A stretch of 64,000 nt of DNA, taken from an uncultured Clostridia bacterium. GTDB lineage: Bacteria > Bacillota > Clostridia > Oscillospirales > Acutalibacteraceae. The position numbers were made by a program, and so were the translations under genes. Shown in pieces: positions 8,085-16,939 of this stretch (within the stretch, counting starts at the first letter, position 1; the number at the start of each line of letters is the position of its first letter). The stretch is taken from NCBI GenBank assembly GCA_945874765.1, contig CAMCHQ010000006.1, positions 62,001 to 126,000 on the forward strand, in the 5' to 3' direction. The notes below the pieces were generated by a model. That model was not told the DNA's origin. It ran no database searches and saw nothing but the letters and a program-made list of their open reading frames with translations.

Positions 8085-9845
8085 GTGGCAATTGAACGAG
8101 GAACCGTCATTGACGGAAAATATGAAATACTTAAACAGATAGGCAAGGGCGGTATGTCCGTTGTTTATCTTGCAATGGACTTACGACTTAATAAACAGTG
8201 GGCAGTAAAGGTTATTCAAAGAAGAGGTATCGGCAAAAATAACGAGGTGGTATTAAACAAAGTACCCGACGATACCGAGCTTATGAAAAGGCTTGACCAC
8301 CCGGCAATACCGAGAATTGTAGATATTATCGATAAAGAGGACGACCCTCAAATTTATATAGTTATGGACTATGTAGAGGGTGAGTCGCTTGATAAGGTAC
8401 TCGAGGAATGGGGTGCTCAGTCCGAAGAGGTTGTAATCGATTGGGCTAAGCAGATTTGCGATACTCTCGCTTATCTTCATTCCCAAAAACCGCCGATTAT
8501 TTACCGTGATATGAAGCCGGCAAACATTATGCTCAAACCCGAGGGTAATCTTAAAATTATCGACTTCGGTATTTCACGTGAATACAAGGAGCAAAATCTT
8601 GCCGATACAACAATACTTGGTACTAAGGGATATGCACCGCCCGAGCAGTTCGGCTCACGTCAGACAGACCCGAGGTCGGATATCTACGCTTTGGGTATGA
8701 CTATGCATCACCTTGTAACAGGCGTTGACCCGAGAAAGAACGATTACGTTCCTATCAGGCAGTGGAATCCCGAGCTTTCCGACGGTTTGGAAATCATTAT
8801 TGATAAGTGTGTTCAAATGGACCCCGATGACCGTTACCAAAACTGTAACGAGCTTATGTATGACCTTGAACATTATGAGCTTATCGGTATTGATTATAAG
8901 AAAAAGCAAAAGAAAAAACTTGCAATTTTCATTATATCTTTGACTCTTGCAATTGTTATGGCAATCGCAGGCGTTGTGGGTATGGCAGTTAAGCATAAAA
9001 CAGACGAAAATAATTATGAAAAATATGTTTCTTCAAACGGTTTGATTGAGGCTTCGGTTGATGCCGACACCACTGCTCAAAACTGCTTTAAAGCAATTCA
9101 GCTTGACGGCACGAAAACCGACGCTTATTTGAAATATATTGAAAAAAGTACCGACGCCGGTAAACTTCTTTCCTGCAAAACAAAGGACAGCGAGGATAAA
9201 GAGGTTACTTACGATATCAATACATTCAGTAAGGAATTCGGCGAAAATCAGGATAAATTAAAGCTCAACGGCGATTATGACAAACTTTGCTTTGAAACGG
9301 GATATGCGATATTTAACCTTTATCAAAGCGAAAGCGGTTCAAAACTTGAAGCTGCTTTGAGCGCACAAAAATATTTTGAATATGTTGTGGAAATGGGTGA
9401 AAGTTCAAGCTACTACAATATTGCAAACAGCTTTGACCAAATTTGTAAGTTCTATAACGATTTCGTAAATAACAGCAACGGCAATCAGGCTACAAACGAG
9501 GATTACAAAAAACTTGTTGAAAGCATTAAGTATTGCGTAACAGGCGATAATCTTGATAAGGGCTATCAGTTTAGTAAAAATCAGGTTTATGTTGAGCTTA
9601 CTCTTTATTATCAGTTTGAAAATCTCTTGAACGATTACAGAACGTCTTTTGCTAAAAACGGTGTTGACAAGAGTGCCGTAATTGAGATTTTTGACAGTAT
9701 AAATAATAATGCCGAAAAGATTGACGCTTCATCGGAAGTAAACGAGAAGCTTCAGAAAAAAGTGCTCGGCGCTTATAAGGATTATACAAAGAATATCGAA
9801 AGAGCGTATGAAAACGTCGCTAATTCAGCAGGAAGGGAGCAATAA
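8085..9845 (+). CDS. Transmembrane Ser/Thr protein kinase with helical extracytoplasmic domain
   Basis: 586 residues, GTG start after AGGACGG. The N-terminal kinase domain (about 8-270) has GKGGMSVVY, the ATP-binding Lys in WAVKVI, YRDMKPAN, DFG and GTKGYAPPEQ, so it should be active. A single membrane span lies at about 282-303, followed by about 280 mostly helical, charged residues outside the membrane. PASTA repeats, usual in PrkC/PknB, are absent. The order kinase, span, helical outer domain recalls EssB/YukC of type VIIb systems, whose kinase fold is inactive; here the active site is intact. It sits between PP2C and a small membrane protein and upstream of the EssC-like ATPase. Whether it replaces EssB is inference. 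Confidence 0.92.
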   Translation: MAIERGTVIDGKYEILKQIGKGGMSVVYLAMDLRLNKQWAVKVIQRRGIGKNNEVVLNKVPDDTELMKRLDHPAIPRIVDIIDKEDDPQIYIVMDYVEGESLDKVLEEWGAQSEEVVIDWAKQICDTLAYLHSQKPPIIYRDMKPANIMLKPEGNLKIIDFGISREYKEQNLADTTILGTKGYAPPEQFGSRQTDPRSDIYALGMTMHHLVTGVDPRKNDYVPIRQWNPELSDGLEIIIDKCVQMDPDDRYQNCNELMYDLEHYELIGIDYKKKQKKKLAIFIISLTLAIVMAIAGVVGMAVKHKTDENNYEKYVSSNGLIEASVDADTTAQNCFKAIQLDGTKTDAYLKYIEKSTDAGKLLSCKTKDSEDKEVTYDINTFSKEFGENQDKLKLNGDYDKLCFETGYAIFNLYQSESGSKLEAALSAQKYFEYVVEMGESSSYYNIANSFDQICKFYNDFVNNSNGNQATNEDYKKLVESIKYCVTGDNLDKGYQFSKNQVYVELTLYYQFENLLNDYRTSFAKNGVDKSAVIEIFDSINNNAEKIDASSEVNEKLQKKVLGAYKDYTKNIERAYENVANSAGREQ

Positions 9846-9847
9846 TA

Positions 9848-10390
9848 ATGACAATAAATACAGTTTCAATTGTTTTTTTCGTTATTGCTGCAATTTCACT
9901 TCTTGCAGCGATATATACGTTTATCAGATTTAATATTCCTCAGGTTATAGGAGAACTCAGCGGTAGAACGGCGAGAAAGTCTATTGCCCAAATGAGAGAT
10001 GAAAATGCAAAATCGGGAAATAAGGCTCACCGTCCGTCACCGGCGGCAGTTGAACGTGGCACGTTGACCGATAAGATTGAGGAAAAGCCTAAACCGTCAC
10101 CTAAGGCGGAGAAAAAGGCAGGGGAAAACGCAATCGAGAGTGTTGACCCCAATGCAACCGTTGCACTTAAAAACAGTATTTATGACGACAATGCAACTGT
10201 TCCTCTTAAAAATCAGGCGCCCGGCGAGCAGACCGATATTTTAAGCGATGGGACTGAGCTTCTTGCAGATAATGAAACAACCGTTTTAAACGACGACACT
10301 CCTCAGCCGAGCGTCACCCAAAATGTTAAAACAGACGGATTTGAAGTTATTAAAAGTATTGTTTTAATTCATACGAATGAAACAATTTAA
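9848..10390 (+). CDS. Single-pass membrane protein with three acidic TxxL motifs
   Basis: 180 residues, starting three bases after the kinase stop with GGGAGC upstream. A hydrophobic span covers about residues 6-28; the remainder is a charged, low-complexity tail, probably cytoplasmic. The tail carries three Thr motifs: NATVALKN near 101, NATVPLKN near 117 and ETTVLND near 144, each with Leu at T+3. I do not recognise a family. Its position beside the kinase and its motifs suggest a membrane scaffold phosphorylated by that kinase and bound by FHA domains; that role is inference. Confidence 0.7.
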   Translation: MTINTVSIVFFVIAAISLLAAIYTFIRFNIPQVIGELSGRTARKSIAQMRDENAKSGNKAHRPSPAAVERGTLTDKIEEKPKPSPKAEKKAGENAIESVDPNATVALKNSIYDDNATVPLKNQAPGEQTDILSDGTELLADNETTVLNDDTPQPSVTQNVKTDGFEVIKSIVLIHTNETI

Positions 10391-10421
10391 GCCATAAATT
10401 TAAGAAGAGGAGGTAATAATT

Positions 10422-13400
10422 ATGGTTAATAAAAAGTCAGTCAGCAAAAAACTTATTGCAATTCTTTTGGCTGTAGTTCTCGTAATAGGAACATTGCCTG
10501 TGGGTTTTGCTTCTGTTTTTGCTGCAATTAAAAACGGGTATACCATATCTATTAAAGATTATGACTACTCCGGCGTTGTCACCTTGATTGATAAAAACAA
10601 TGCGGATAACAAATTCACGCAGGAGATGACAAAAGGTAAGGCAAAATTTGATAATCTTGATGACGAAACTGCATACGATTTGAAAATTACAAATTTGTAC
10701 GGCTATGAGGATTATTCAAACGATAATTTTGTGCCGAGTGACAATTTGTTTGAACTCGGTAATGCAGATTTAAAGGCAATCGATACGGTAAAGGTATCGG
10801 GCAAAATCGTTGATGAAAAAGGCGTGGACGTTAAAAATCTTGAATTTACTTATGCTCCTGCCGGTTTTACCGATATTTCATTTAACGGTAAGACAGATAA
10901 TGACGGTAAATACAGCTTCGACGTTTATAAGGACGTTGAGTACAGCCTCACATTTAATGTTGATAATAAGAAATACAACGAGGTTAAAAAGACCGTCAAT
11001 GTTTCAAATGACATAGATTTCGGCGACGAACAGCTTTCTCTTAAGCAGTTTTCAATTTCTGCAACAGTAAGCGGTAACGGCGGTAATATCACAGGAAATA
11101 ACACTATGATTGATTACGGCAATGACCTTCAAAAAGACACAATTGTCGCAACGGCAGATAAAAATTATGTTATTGATACTTTGAAAGTTGACAGCGAGGA
11201 AATTGAGGATGCTAAGGGTAAGGAAAGCTATGACCTTTCAAATGTTTCCGCTCTTAAGAATGTTAAAGATACACATTCTGTAAGTGTAAGTTTCTATAGA
11301 CCTACTTATGAAATTACAATTAATTATAACGAAAACGGTACGGTTAAGGACAATAGTGACAATCATCTAGTGACAAGCGGCGGTAAAATTATTCTTAAGC
11401 AGGGTGATGTGGCAGGATTTACAGCTGTTGCCAAAACAAATTATCATATTGCAAAGGTAGAAATTGATAAGAATGTAAATGATAATTTCAATAATTCTAC
11501 AACCAAGTATTCAGAAACTTTTAACGATAATAAGGCTCACAGTGTAACAATTACATTTGCAATTAATACATTTAATGTAACTGTAAATTCAGGCAAAAAC
11601 GGTACAGCGACAGCAAGCCCTGCTACTGTGGATTATAACGGCAGCACTGATATTACAATTACACCTGATAAGGGTTATGATATAGAAACAGTTAAAGTCA
11701 ATGGTTTGGATGTTGATAATTTGACTGAAACCGAAAACGGATATAAATATACAATTTCTAATATTACAGCCGACGTTACGGTAGAGGCAAACTTTAAGGA
11801 AATTGAAAAGGTAGACGTTGATGATGTTTTGAAAAACGATTATTGTACTATTTCATTTTCCGAAACTCCTGTTGTAATCGGCAATAAGTATATTGTTGGC
11901 AAAGGCGGAAGTGTTACTATAACTCCTGTTGACCCGTATTATAGAGTCAAAGTGAATGGAGAACTTCCCAAATCAACAATAACATACAATAAAACAAAAG
12001 TAATTAACGATATTCAAATTTCAACCAATAAATTTGTTGGCGGTTGGGATAAAACGTATTCTGCAAATATCGAGTTTGTAGTTGATTCAACCGGTCCTGA
12101 AATCACAAATATCAAAAAAACTCCTGACCAAGATTATTATAATAAGGCTTATAATATTTCGTTTGGCGTGACTGATGATATAGCAGGCGTTGATTCTGTT
12201 TATTACGGTACTGAAAATGATATCACAAAGGCAAAAGAGGCAACATTTGATTCTGCTTCCGGCAAGGCTTCATTTACTACAACCGATGATGAGTTTTATG
12301 GCAGTTATTACATTTGGGCTAAGGACAAGGTTGGTAATAAATCTTCAACAAGCGTAAAAATTAATATTGACAAAACCGCACCGACAATTGACAGTTTTGA
12401 ATTTTCAGCAAATACTCTTAATGCTTGCAAACACGGTACATATGCAAGTGAAGACATTAAGGTTACAATTACCGCAAGTGATAAAAACAGCGAAGTAGCT
12501 AATTCAGGTGTTAAAGAAATTACTTTCAACGGCAAAACCGAACCTGTAAATAATGGTGAAGCTGAATTTACAATTACATCTGCCGATAAAACACCTGTTT
12601 CTGCGACCGTAACCGATAATGCGGGTAATACTTCTCAAATAACTGTTCCTACTGAAAAGAACTCAAATGTTAAAAGTAATTTAGTTACAATTTCAGATAC
12701 ACCTCCGACAGCGACTATAACAATTGCCGATAACCAAAAGGAAAATTTAAAAAGATATAATGCCGAAAACGGTATCGTATGGTTTAACGGTGACGCTGAT
12801 TTTAAAGTCGATTTAACGGACGATAACGGTATTAAATACATTGAAGTTACATTAAACGGAGAGAAAATTAATACTGTAAAGGATTCGGATAATAACGACT
12901 TAAAGATTTTTGACGGTGAAGGTAAAAAAGATATTGATTTTTCGGAAGCTAAAGAAACTAAAAAAACAATTTTTGTCAACACCGCTTTAAAGAGCAAGAC
13001 AGGTCAAAATAAACTTGAGGTAAAAGTAACTAATGTTACAAACCGTTTAAATGAAAAAAGCGAAAACGGTAATCTTTATATTGATACTAAAGCACCTAAA
13101 ATTACAAAATTTGAATTTAACAAAAGCGAATCATTTAAGGACAAGCTCCTTCATATCTTAACTTTTGGTGCATATTCAAATACAACGGTTGAGGTTAGCG
13201 TAACCGCTGAGGATGAAAATGCTTCGTCAGGTATTAACAGCATTACTCTTTACGGCAAGGACGCAACAAACACTTCTGCCGAATATAAGATTCTCGGTAC
13301 TGAAAGTATGAGTGCTGAGAATAAAAATATCGTTAAAAACGAGGACGGTATTTATACTGCAACGTTCACTCTTCCGAAAGATGTTGTTGAAACAGAAAAA

Positions 13401-16400
13401 GGAAAGACATATTTAGACGTTTTACTTGCTGCAAAGGCAGTCGATAATGTTAAAAATGAAACAAAAGATTTTGCTCCAGCTACAACAGGCAATTCAAATA
13501 TCAAGACAGCACAGCTTATGATTGAAACTGTTGCACCCGAAGCAACAATTACTTGCCCGAATTTGGTAGGCGATAAAAATCCTGAAACAGATGACCACAA
13601 TGATTGGTGCGGCGCCGATACTGATTTTAATGTTTCAATAAATGATGCAAATTCAGGTATCAGAAATGTATCTGTAAAAGTGAACGGAACAGATATTTTC
13701 AAAGATTCTGATGGTGTTAGCATTGATGAAAACTTCTATGAAAGAACAGAAATGATAAATGATTTATCATTTAGAGTGAATACAAATCTTGCAACAAGAG
13801 CAGATGACGGTTCATATACAATCAAGGTTGACGCAACGGATAATGCCGGAAATGTTATGACATCTGTTACAAAGACAATCTATAAGGATATTTCTGTTCC
13901 GACTGTTAAAGACTTCAAGTTCACATCAAAAGGTTATGCATTTGATAAGTCTGTTGAAAATGCAAACACAGCACCTGTTGAAGAAACGTCATACGGCTAT
14001 TACTTCATCAAGGATACTGAAGTTACGGTAACTGCAGACGATGCGAAACCGACATCAGGCGTTAAATCTATCACATATTATACTGTCGATAAAGACGGCG
14101 TAAAGAGTGAAGAAAAAACAGAACTTGTAAATAAGGATAACCAAATCACATTTACAGTTAAAGCTAACTTTAAGGGACAGATTTATGCTAAGGCTTGCGA
14201 TAATGTAGGTCATACTCCAAGCACATTCTCTAAGCCAAACGGCGCAGTAATCGAAAGTCCTGACCTTCATACTCAAACAAGCGCAATCAAATATACCTTA
14301 AAAGACAGCAAGGATTCAAACGGCGTTGATATTAAGGACGAAAAGGGCAATAACCTTTACGGCGCAGATACTACCGTTGACGTTGAGGTTGCAGATACAT
14401 ATTCGGGTATCAGAAGAATTGATTGGGAAATTGTATCTCCGTTTGACGATAAGAAGCAGGCAGGTACGGTTACAGTCGATAATAACGGTAAGGTTACATC
14501 TGTTGCAAAGAAAGGCTATAGCGATGACTGCCTCGGCGATTGGGTGGCAACAGGTGAGGCTAATACAAATCTTGTTGTTAATTTGAAGAATACAATCAAG
14601 GTTTCAAACGACAGCAACGATATCAAAATCAAGTTCACTCTTACCGACAGAGCAGGCAATGTTACAAAAGACGTTGTTCAAACTCTTTCTATCGATAAGA
14701 CAGCTCCTAAGATTGCGGTTCAGATGAACGAAAATGACGATAACGAATTTAACGGTTATTTCAAGGGTTCAAGAGAAGCGGATATCTATGTTTATGAGCG
14801 TAACTTCTCTCAGTCTGACGTAGTATTTGACGTTAAACGTACAGATGATAACAATAAGCAAACCAACGTATCTCCTAAGCCTAAGTTTAAGTACGTCGGC
14901 ACTCAGGTTATCGACGGCAGAGAATGTTTTGTTTATAAAATGACAACTAAGTTTAAGGCAGACGGCGATTATAACTTCAAGGTAAGTGCATCGGATATTA
15001 CCTCTCATATCGCAAATGCCGAAAGTGTAAACTTCAAGTCGGATAATAAGAGCGTTAAATTCAGCAGTGACAAGACAGCGGAATATACATCTCAGAACGA
15101 TACCGACAGAGCAATTGACGTTTCATTTACTATCGATAATACAAATCCTGTAGTATCTGTAAGCTATGATAATAATACTGCCGCTAACGAAAAGTATTTC
15201 AACGCTTACCGTACGGCAACTCTTACGGTAGTTGAACATAACTTCTCAACAGCCGCAAGCAGAATTATCTATAAGAGAACATCAGCCAAAGACGGCGCAA
15301 ATATTAACGAACCTGCCGTTTCCTCTTGGAGCAGAAAGGGTAATACATATACTGCAACAATTAAGTATAATGCAGACGGCGATTACACCTTTGATATGCA
15401 GGTAATCGATAAGGCGGGCAATAAGGATAAGGGTGTTAAGTATAACGGTACTGCCGCTAAGGACTTCACCGTTGATACAACAATTGCTAAGCCTTCAATC
15501 AAAGGTGTTGAAAACGGAAAGTCATATAAGGCTTCTGTTCTCCCTTCAATTTCATTTAACGATATCAATATCGCAAACAGTGAAATTAAACTTTTAAGAA
15601 CAAGAAAGAACGAAATCAATAAAGACGTTACAAGCGACTTTATCAAGATTTCCAAAAACGCTAAGGGCGGCTCATTCAAAGCTAATGAGGAAACATTTAA
15701 GAAGCTTCAGGAAAACGACGGTATTTATACTCTTTCTGTAAATATTTCCGATAAGGCAGGCAATAAGTCAAGCGAAACGGTTAAGTTTACGGTAAACCGC
15801 TTCGGCTCTGTTTACGCTTTGAATAAGTATTTGGTAAATGATTTGAACAACTCTTACGTTCAGTCAATCGATAATAACCTTGTTATTACCGAATATAACC
15901 CGGATAAACTTGTAAATGGCAAACTTGACGTTGTTGTTACACGTGACGGCTCACCGGTAGATTTCGGCGACGGTCAGCTTACCGTTAATCCTGTTGTAAA
16001 CAGCACCGTTCAAATCGGTCAAAGCGGTTGGTATCAGTATAACTACACAATCAGCAAAGACTTGTTTACAGATGATAACGGCAAGGCAATTGACGGTATT
16101 TATAAGATTTATGTCGCTTCCGAGGACGAGGTAGGCAATAAGTCTGAAAATATCAACTATAAAGACGCCGATATTATGTTCAGACTTGATACAACAGCTC
16201 CGTCTCTTAAGAGTGTTGCAGGTCTTGAAAAGTCAGTCGTTAATGCCGCAAAACTTGACGTTAATTATGAAATCTTTGATTCAATCGGCTTGAAGAGTAT
16301 CGATGTTTACTATGTAAACGAAAACGGTATTGACGCAGTCGACCATATCAGAAGCAAGGATTCAAAGGAAGAAAACGTAGCAGGCTATATCGAGGACGTA

Positions 16401-16730
16401 ACAAGCTATAATGGCAAGTTTACAATCGGTGAATGTACTAAGGAAAATGTAAGATTTGTCATCACCGACCTTGCAGGCAATGTTACGGATACGGGCGATA
16501 CAAATAATAAGGCTGTTAATTTCGATTCATCATCACTCGACTTTAACTCAACTATCACCGTATCAACAAACCCGCTTACCCGCTGGTATGCTCATACTGT
16601 TCTCTTCTGGTGCAGTATTGCAGTAATTGCAGTAGCTCTCGGCGCAATCGGTTTTGTTGTTGCCACAAAACTTCGTAAGAAGGAAGAAAAAGCAACAGAG
16701 GATTATAAAAATTCAAAAAAGAATAAATAA
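10422..16730 (+). CDS. Giant surface protein with repeated Ig-like domains and C-terminal membrane anchor
   Basis: 2102 residues, strong RBS AGAGGAGGT. Residues 1-34 form a signal peptide with a KKSVSKK head, hydrophobic core and FAAI cleavage zone. The body is a chain of beta-rich Ig-like modules; recurrent phrases such as DKTAP, VTVTA and DKAGNK mark boundaries, and two units near 1410 and 1560 (YERNFS and VEHNFS) look like recent duplicates. A membrane span at about 2058-2080 is followed by a basic tail; no LPxTG sorting signal is present. Placed between kinase/scaffold genes and the EssC-like ATPase, it may be a surface component or stalk of the secretion system. I do not see an EsaA/YueB match. 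Confidence 0.85.
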   Translation: MVNKKSVSKKLIAILLAVVLVIGTLPVGFASVFAAIKNGYTISIKDYDYSGVVTLIDKNNADNKFTQEMTKGKAKFDNLDDETAYDLKITNLYGYEDYSNDNFVPSDNLFELGNADLKAIDTVKVSGKIVDEKGVDVKNLEFTYAPAGFTDISFNGKTDNDGKYSFDVYKDVEYSLTFNVDNKKYNEVKKTVNVSNDIDFGDEQLSLKQFSISATVSGNGGNITGNNTMIDYGNDLQKDTIVATADKNYVIDTLKVDSEEIEDAKGKESYDLSNVSALKNVKDTHSVSVSFYRPTYEITINYNENGTVKDNSDNHLVTSGGKIILKQGDVAGFTAVAKTNYHIAKVEIDKNVNDNFNNSTTKYSETFNDNKAHSVTITFAINTFNVTVNSGKNGTATASPATVDYNGSTDITITPDKGYDIETVKVNGLDVDNLTETENGYKYTISNITADVTVEANFKEIEKVDVDDVLKNDYCTISFSETPVVIGNKYIVGKGGSVTITPVDPYYRVKVNGELPKSTITYNKTKVINDIQISTNKFVGGWDKTYSANIEFVVDSTGPEITNIKKTPDQDYYNKAYNISFGVTDDIAGVDSVYYGTENDITKAKEATFDSASGKASFTTTDDEFYGSYYIWAKDKVGNKSSTSVKINIDKTAPTIDSFEFSANTLNACKHGTYASEDIKVTITASDKNSEVANSGVKEITFNGKTEPVNNGEAEFTITSADKTPVSATVTDNAGNTSQITVPTEKNSNVKSNLVTISDTPPTATITIADNQKENLKRYNAENGIVWFNGDADFKVDLTDDNGIKYIEVTLNGEKINTVKDSDNNDLKIFDGEGKKDIDFSEAKETKKTIFVNTALKSKTGQNKLEVKVTNVTNRLNEKSENGNLYIDTKAPKITKFEFNKSESFKDKLLHILTFGAYSNTTVEVSVTAEDENASSGINSITLYGKDATNTSAEYKILGTESMSAENKNIVKNEDGIYTATFTLPKDVVETEKGKTYLDVLLAAKAVDNVKNETKDFAPATTGNSNIKTAQLMIETVAPEATITCPNLVGDKNPETDDHNDWCGADTDFNVSINDANSGIRNVSVKVNGTDIFKDSDGVSIDENFYERTEMINDLSFRVNTNLATRADDGSYTIKVDATDNAGNVMTSVTKTIYKDISVPTVKDFKFTSKGYAFDKSVENANTAPVEETSYGYYFIKDTEVTVTADDAKPTSGVKSITYYTVDKDGVKSEEKTELVNKDNQITFTVKANFKGQIYAKACDNVGHTPSTFSKPNGAVIESPDLHTQTSAIKYTLKDSKDSNGVDIKDEKGNNLYGADTTVDVEVADTYSGIRRIDWEIVSPFDDKKQAGTVTVDNNGKVTSVAKKGYSDDCLGDWVATGEANTNLVVNLKNTIKVSNDSNDIKIKFTLTDRAGNVTKDVVQTLSIDKTAPKIAVQMNENDDNEFNGYFKGSREADIYVYERNFSQSDVVFDVKRTDDNNKQTNVSPKPKFKYVGTQVIDGRECFVYKMTTKFKADGDYNFKVSASDITSHIANAESVNFKSDNKSVKFSSDKTAEYTSQNDTDRAIDVSFTIDNTNPVVSVSYDNNTAANEKYFNAYRTATLTVVEHNFSTAASRIIYKRTSAKDGANINEPAVSSWSRKGNTYTATIKYNADGDYTFDMQVIDKAGNKDKGVKYNGTAAKDFTVDTTIAKPSIKGVENGKSYKASVLPSISFNDINIANSEIKLLRTRKNEINKDVTSDFIKISKNAKGGSFKANEETFKKLQENDGIYTLSVNISDKAGNKSSETVKFTVNRFGSVYALNKYLVNDLNNSYVQSIDNNLVITEYNPDKLVNGKLDVVVTRDGSPVDFGDGQLTVNPVVNSTVQIGQSGWYQYNYTISKDLFTDDNGKAIDGIYKIYVASEDEVGNKSENINYKDADIMFRLDTTAPSLKSVAGLEKSVVNAAKLDVNYEIFDSIGLKSIDVYYVNENGIDAVDHIRSKDSKEENVAGYIEDVTSYNGKFTIGECTKENVRFVITDLAGNVTDTGDTNNKAVNFDSSSLDFNSTITVSTNPLTRWYAHTVLFWCSIAVIAVALGAIGFVVATKLRKKEEKATEDYKNSKKNK

Positions 16731-16744
16731 TCTTTGATTAAAAA

Positions 16745-16777
16745 ACAGTCGGTGCGACTAAACACCGCACCGACTGT
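16745..16777. terminator. Perfect 12-bp hairpin, possible terminator or processing site
   Basis: ACAGTCGGTGCG at 16745-16756 pairs exactly with CGCACCGACTGT at 16766-16777 across a 9-base loop. No T-run follows on the plus strand, while an A-run precedes it, so it would act better on the minus strand. It lies just after the giant surface gene and could be a partial terminator or mRNA-stabilising structure. Confidence 0.55.
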
Positions 16778-16783
16778 GATTGA

Positions 16784-16855
16784 AGCAATATTTAAGTGAT
16801 ATTAAAGTGATGTTGAAACGATATTGAAGCATTATTAAAGCAATATTAAAGCCAA
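16784..16855 (+). repeat. Degenerate 11-12 bp tandem repeats
   Basis: About six imperfect copies of a GCAATATTAAA-like unit (variants GTGATATTAAA, GTGATGTTGAA, CGATATTGAA, GCATTATTAAA) follow the hairpin. They fill much of the 209-base gap before the ATPase gene. The function is not evident; slippage or a regulator-binding array are possible. Confidence 0.6.
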
Positions 16856-16939
16856 AATTATGCGCTTTCTCAGAAAACTTATAATTTTGATTTTAATAAA
16901 AATAATTAAAAACCGTGAATATGTGAAAGGATATTAAAT

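Noticed and set aside
16745-16777. Firm Rho-independent terminator
   Set aside because: The stem is perfect but no T-run follows on the plus strand; reported only as a possible terminator.
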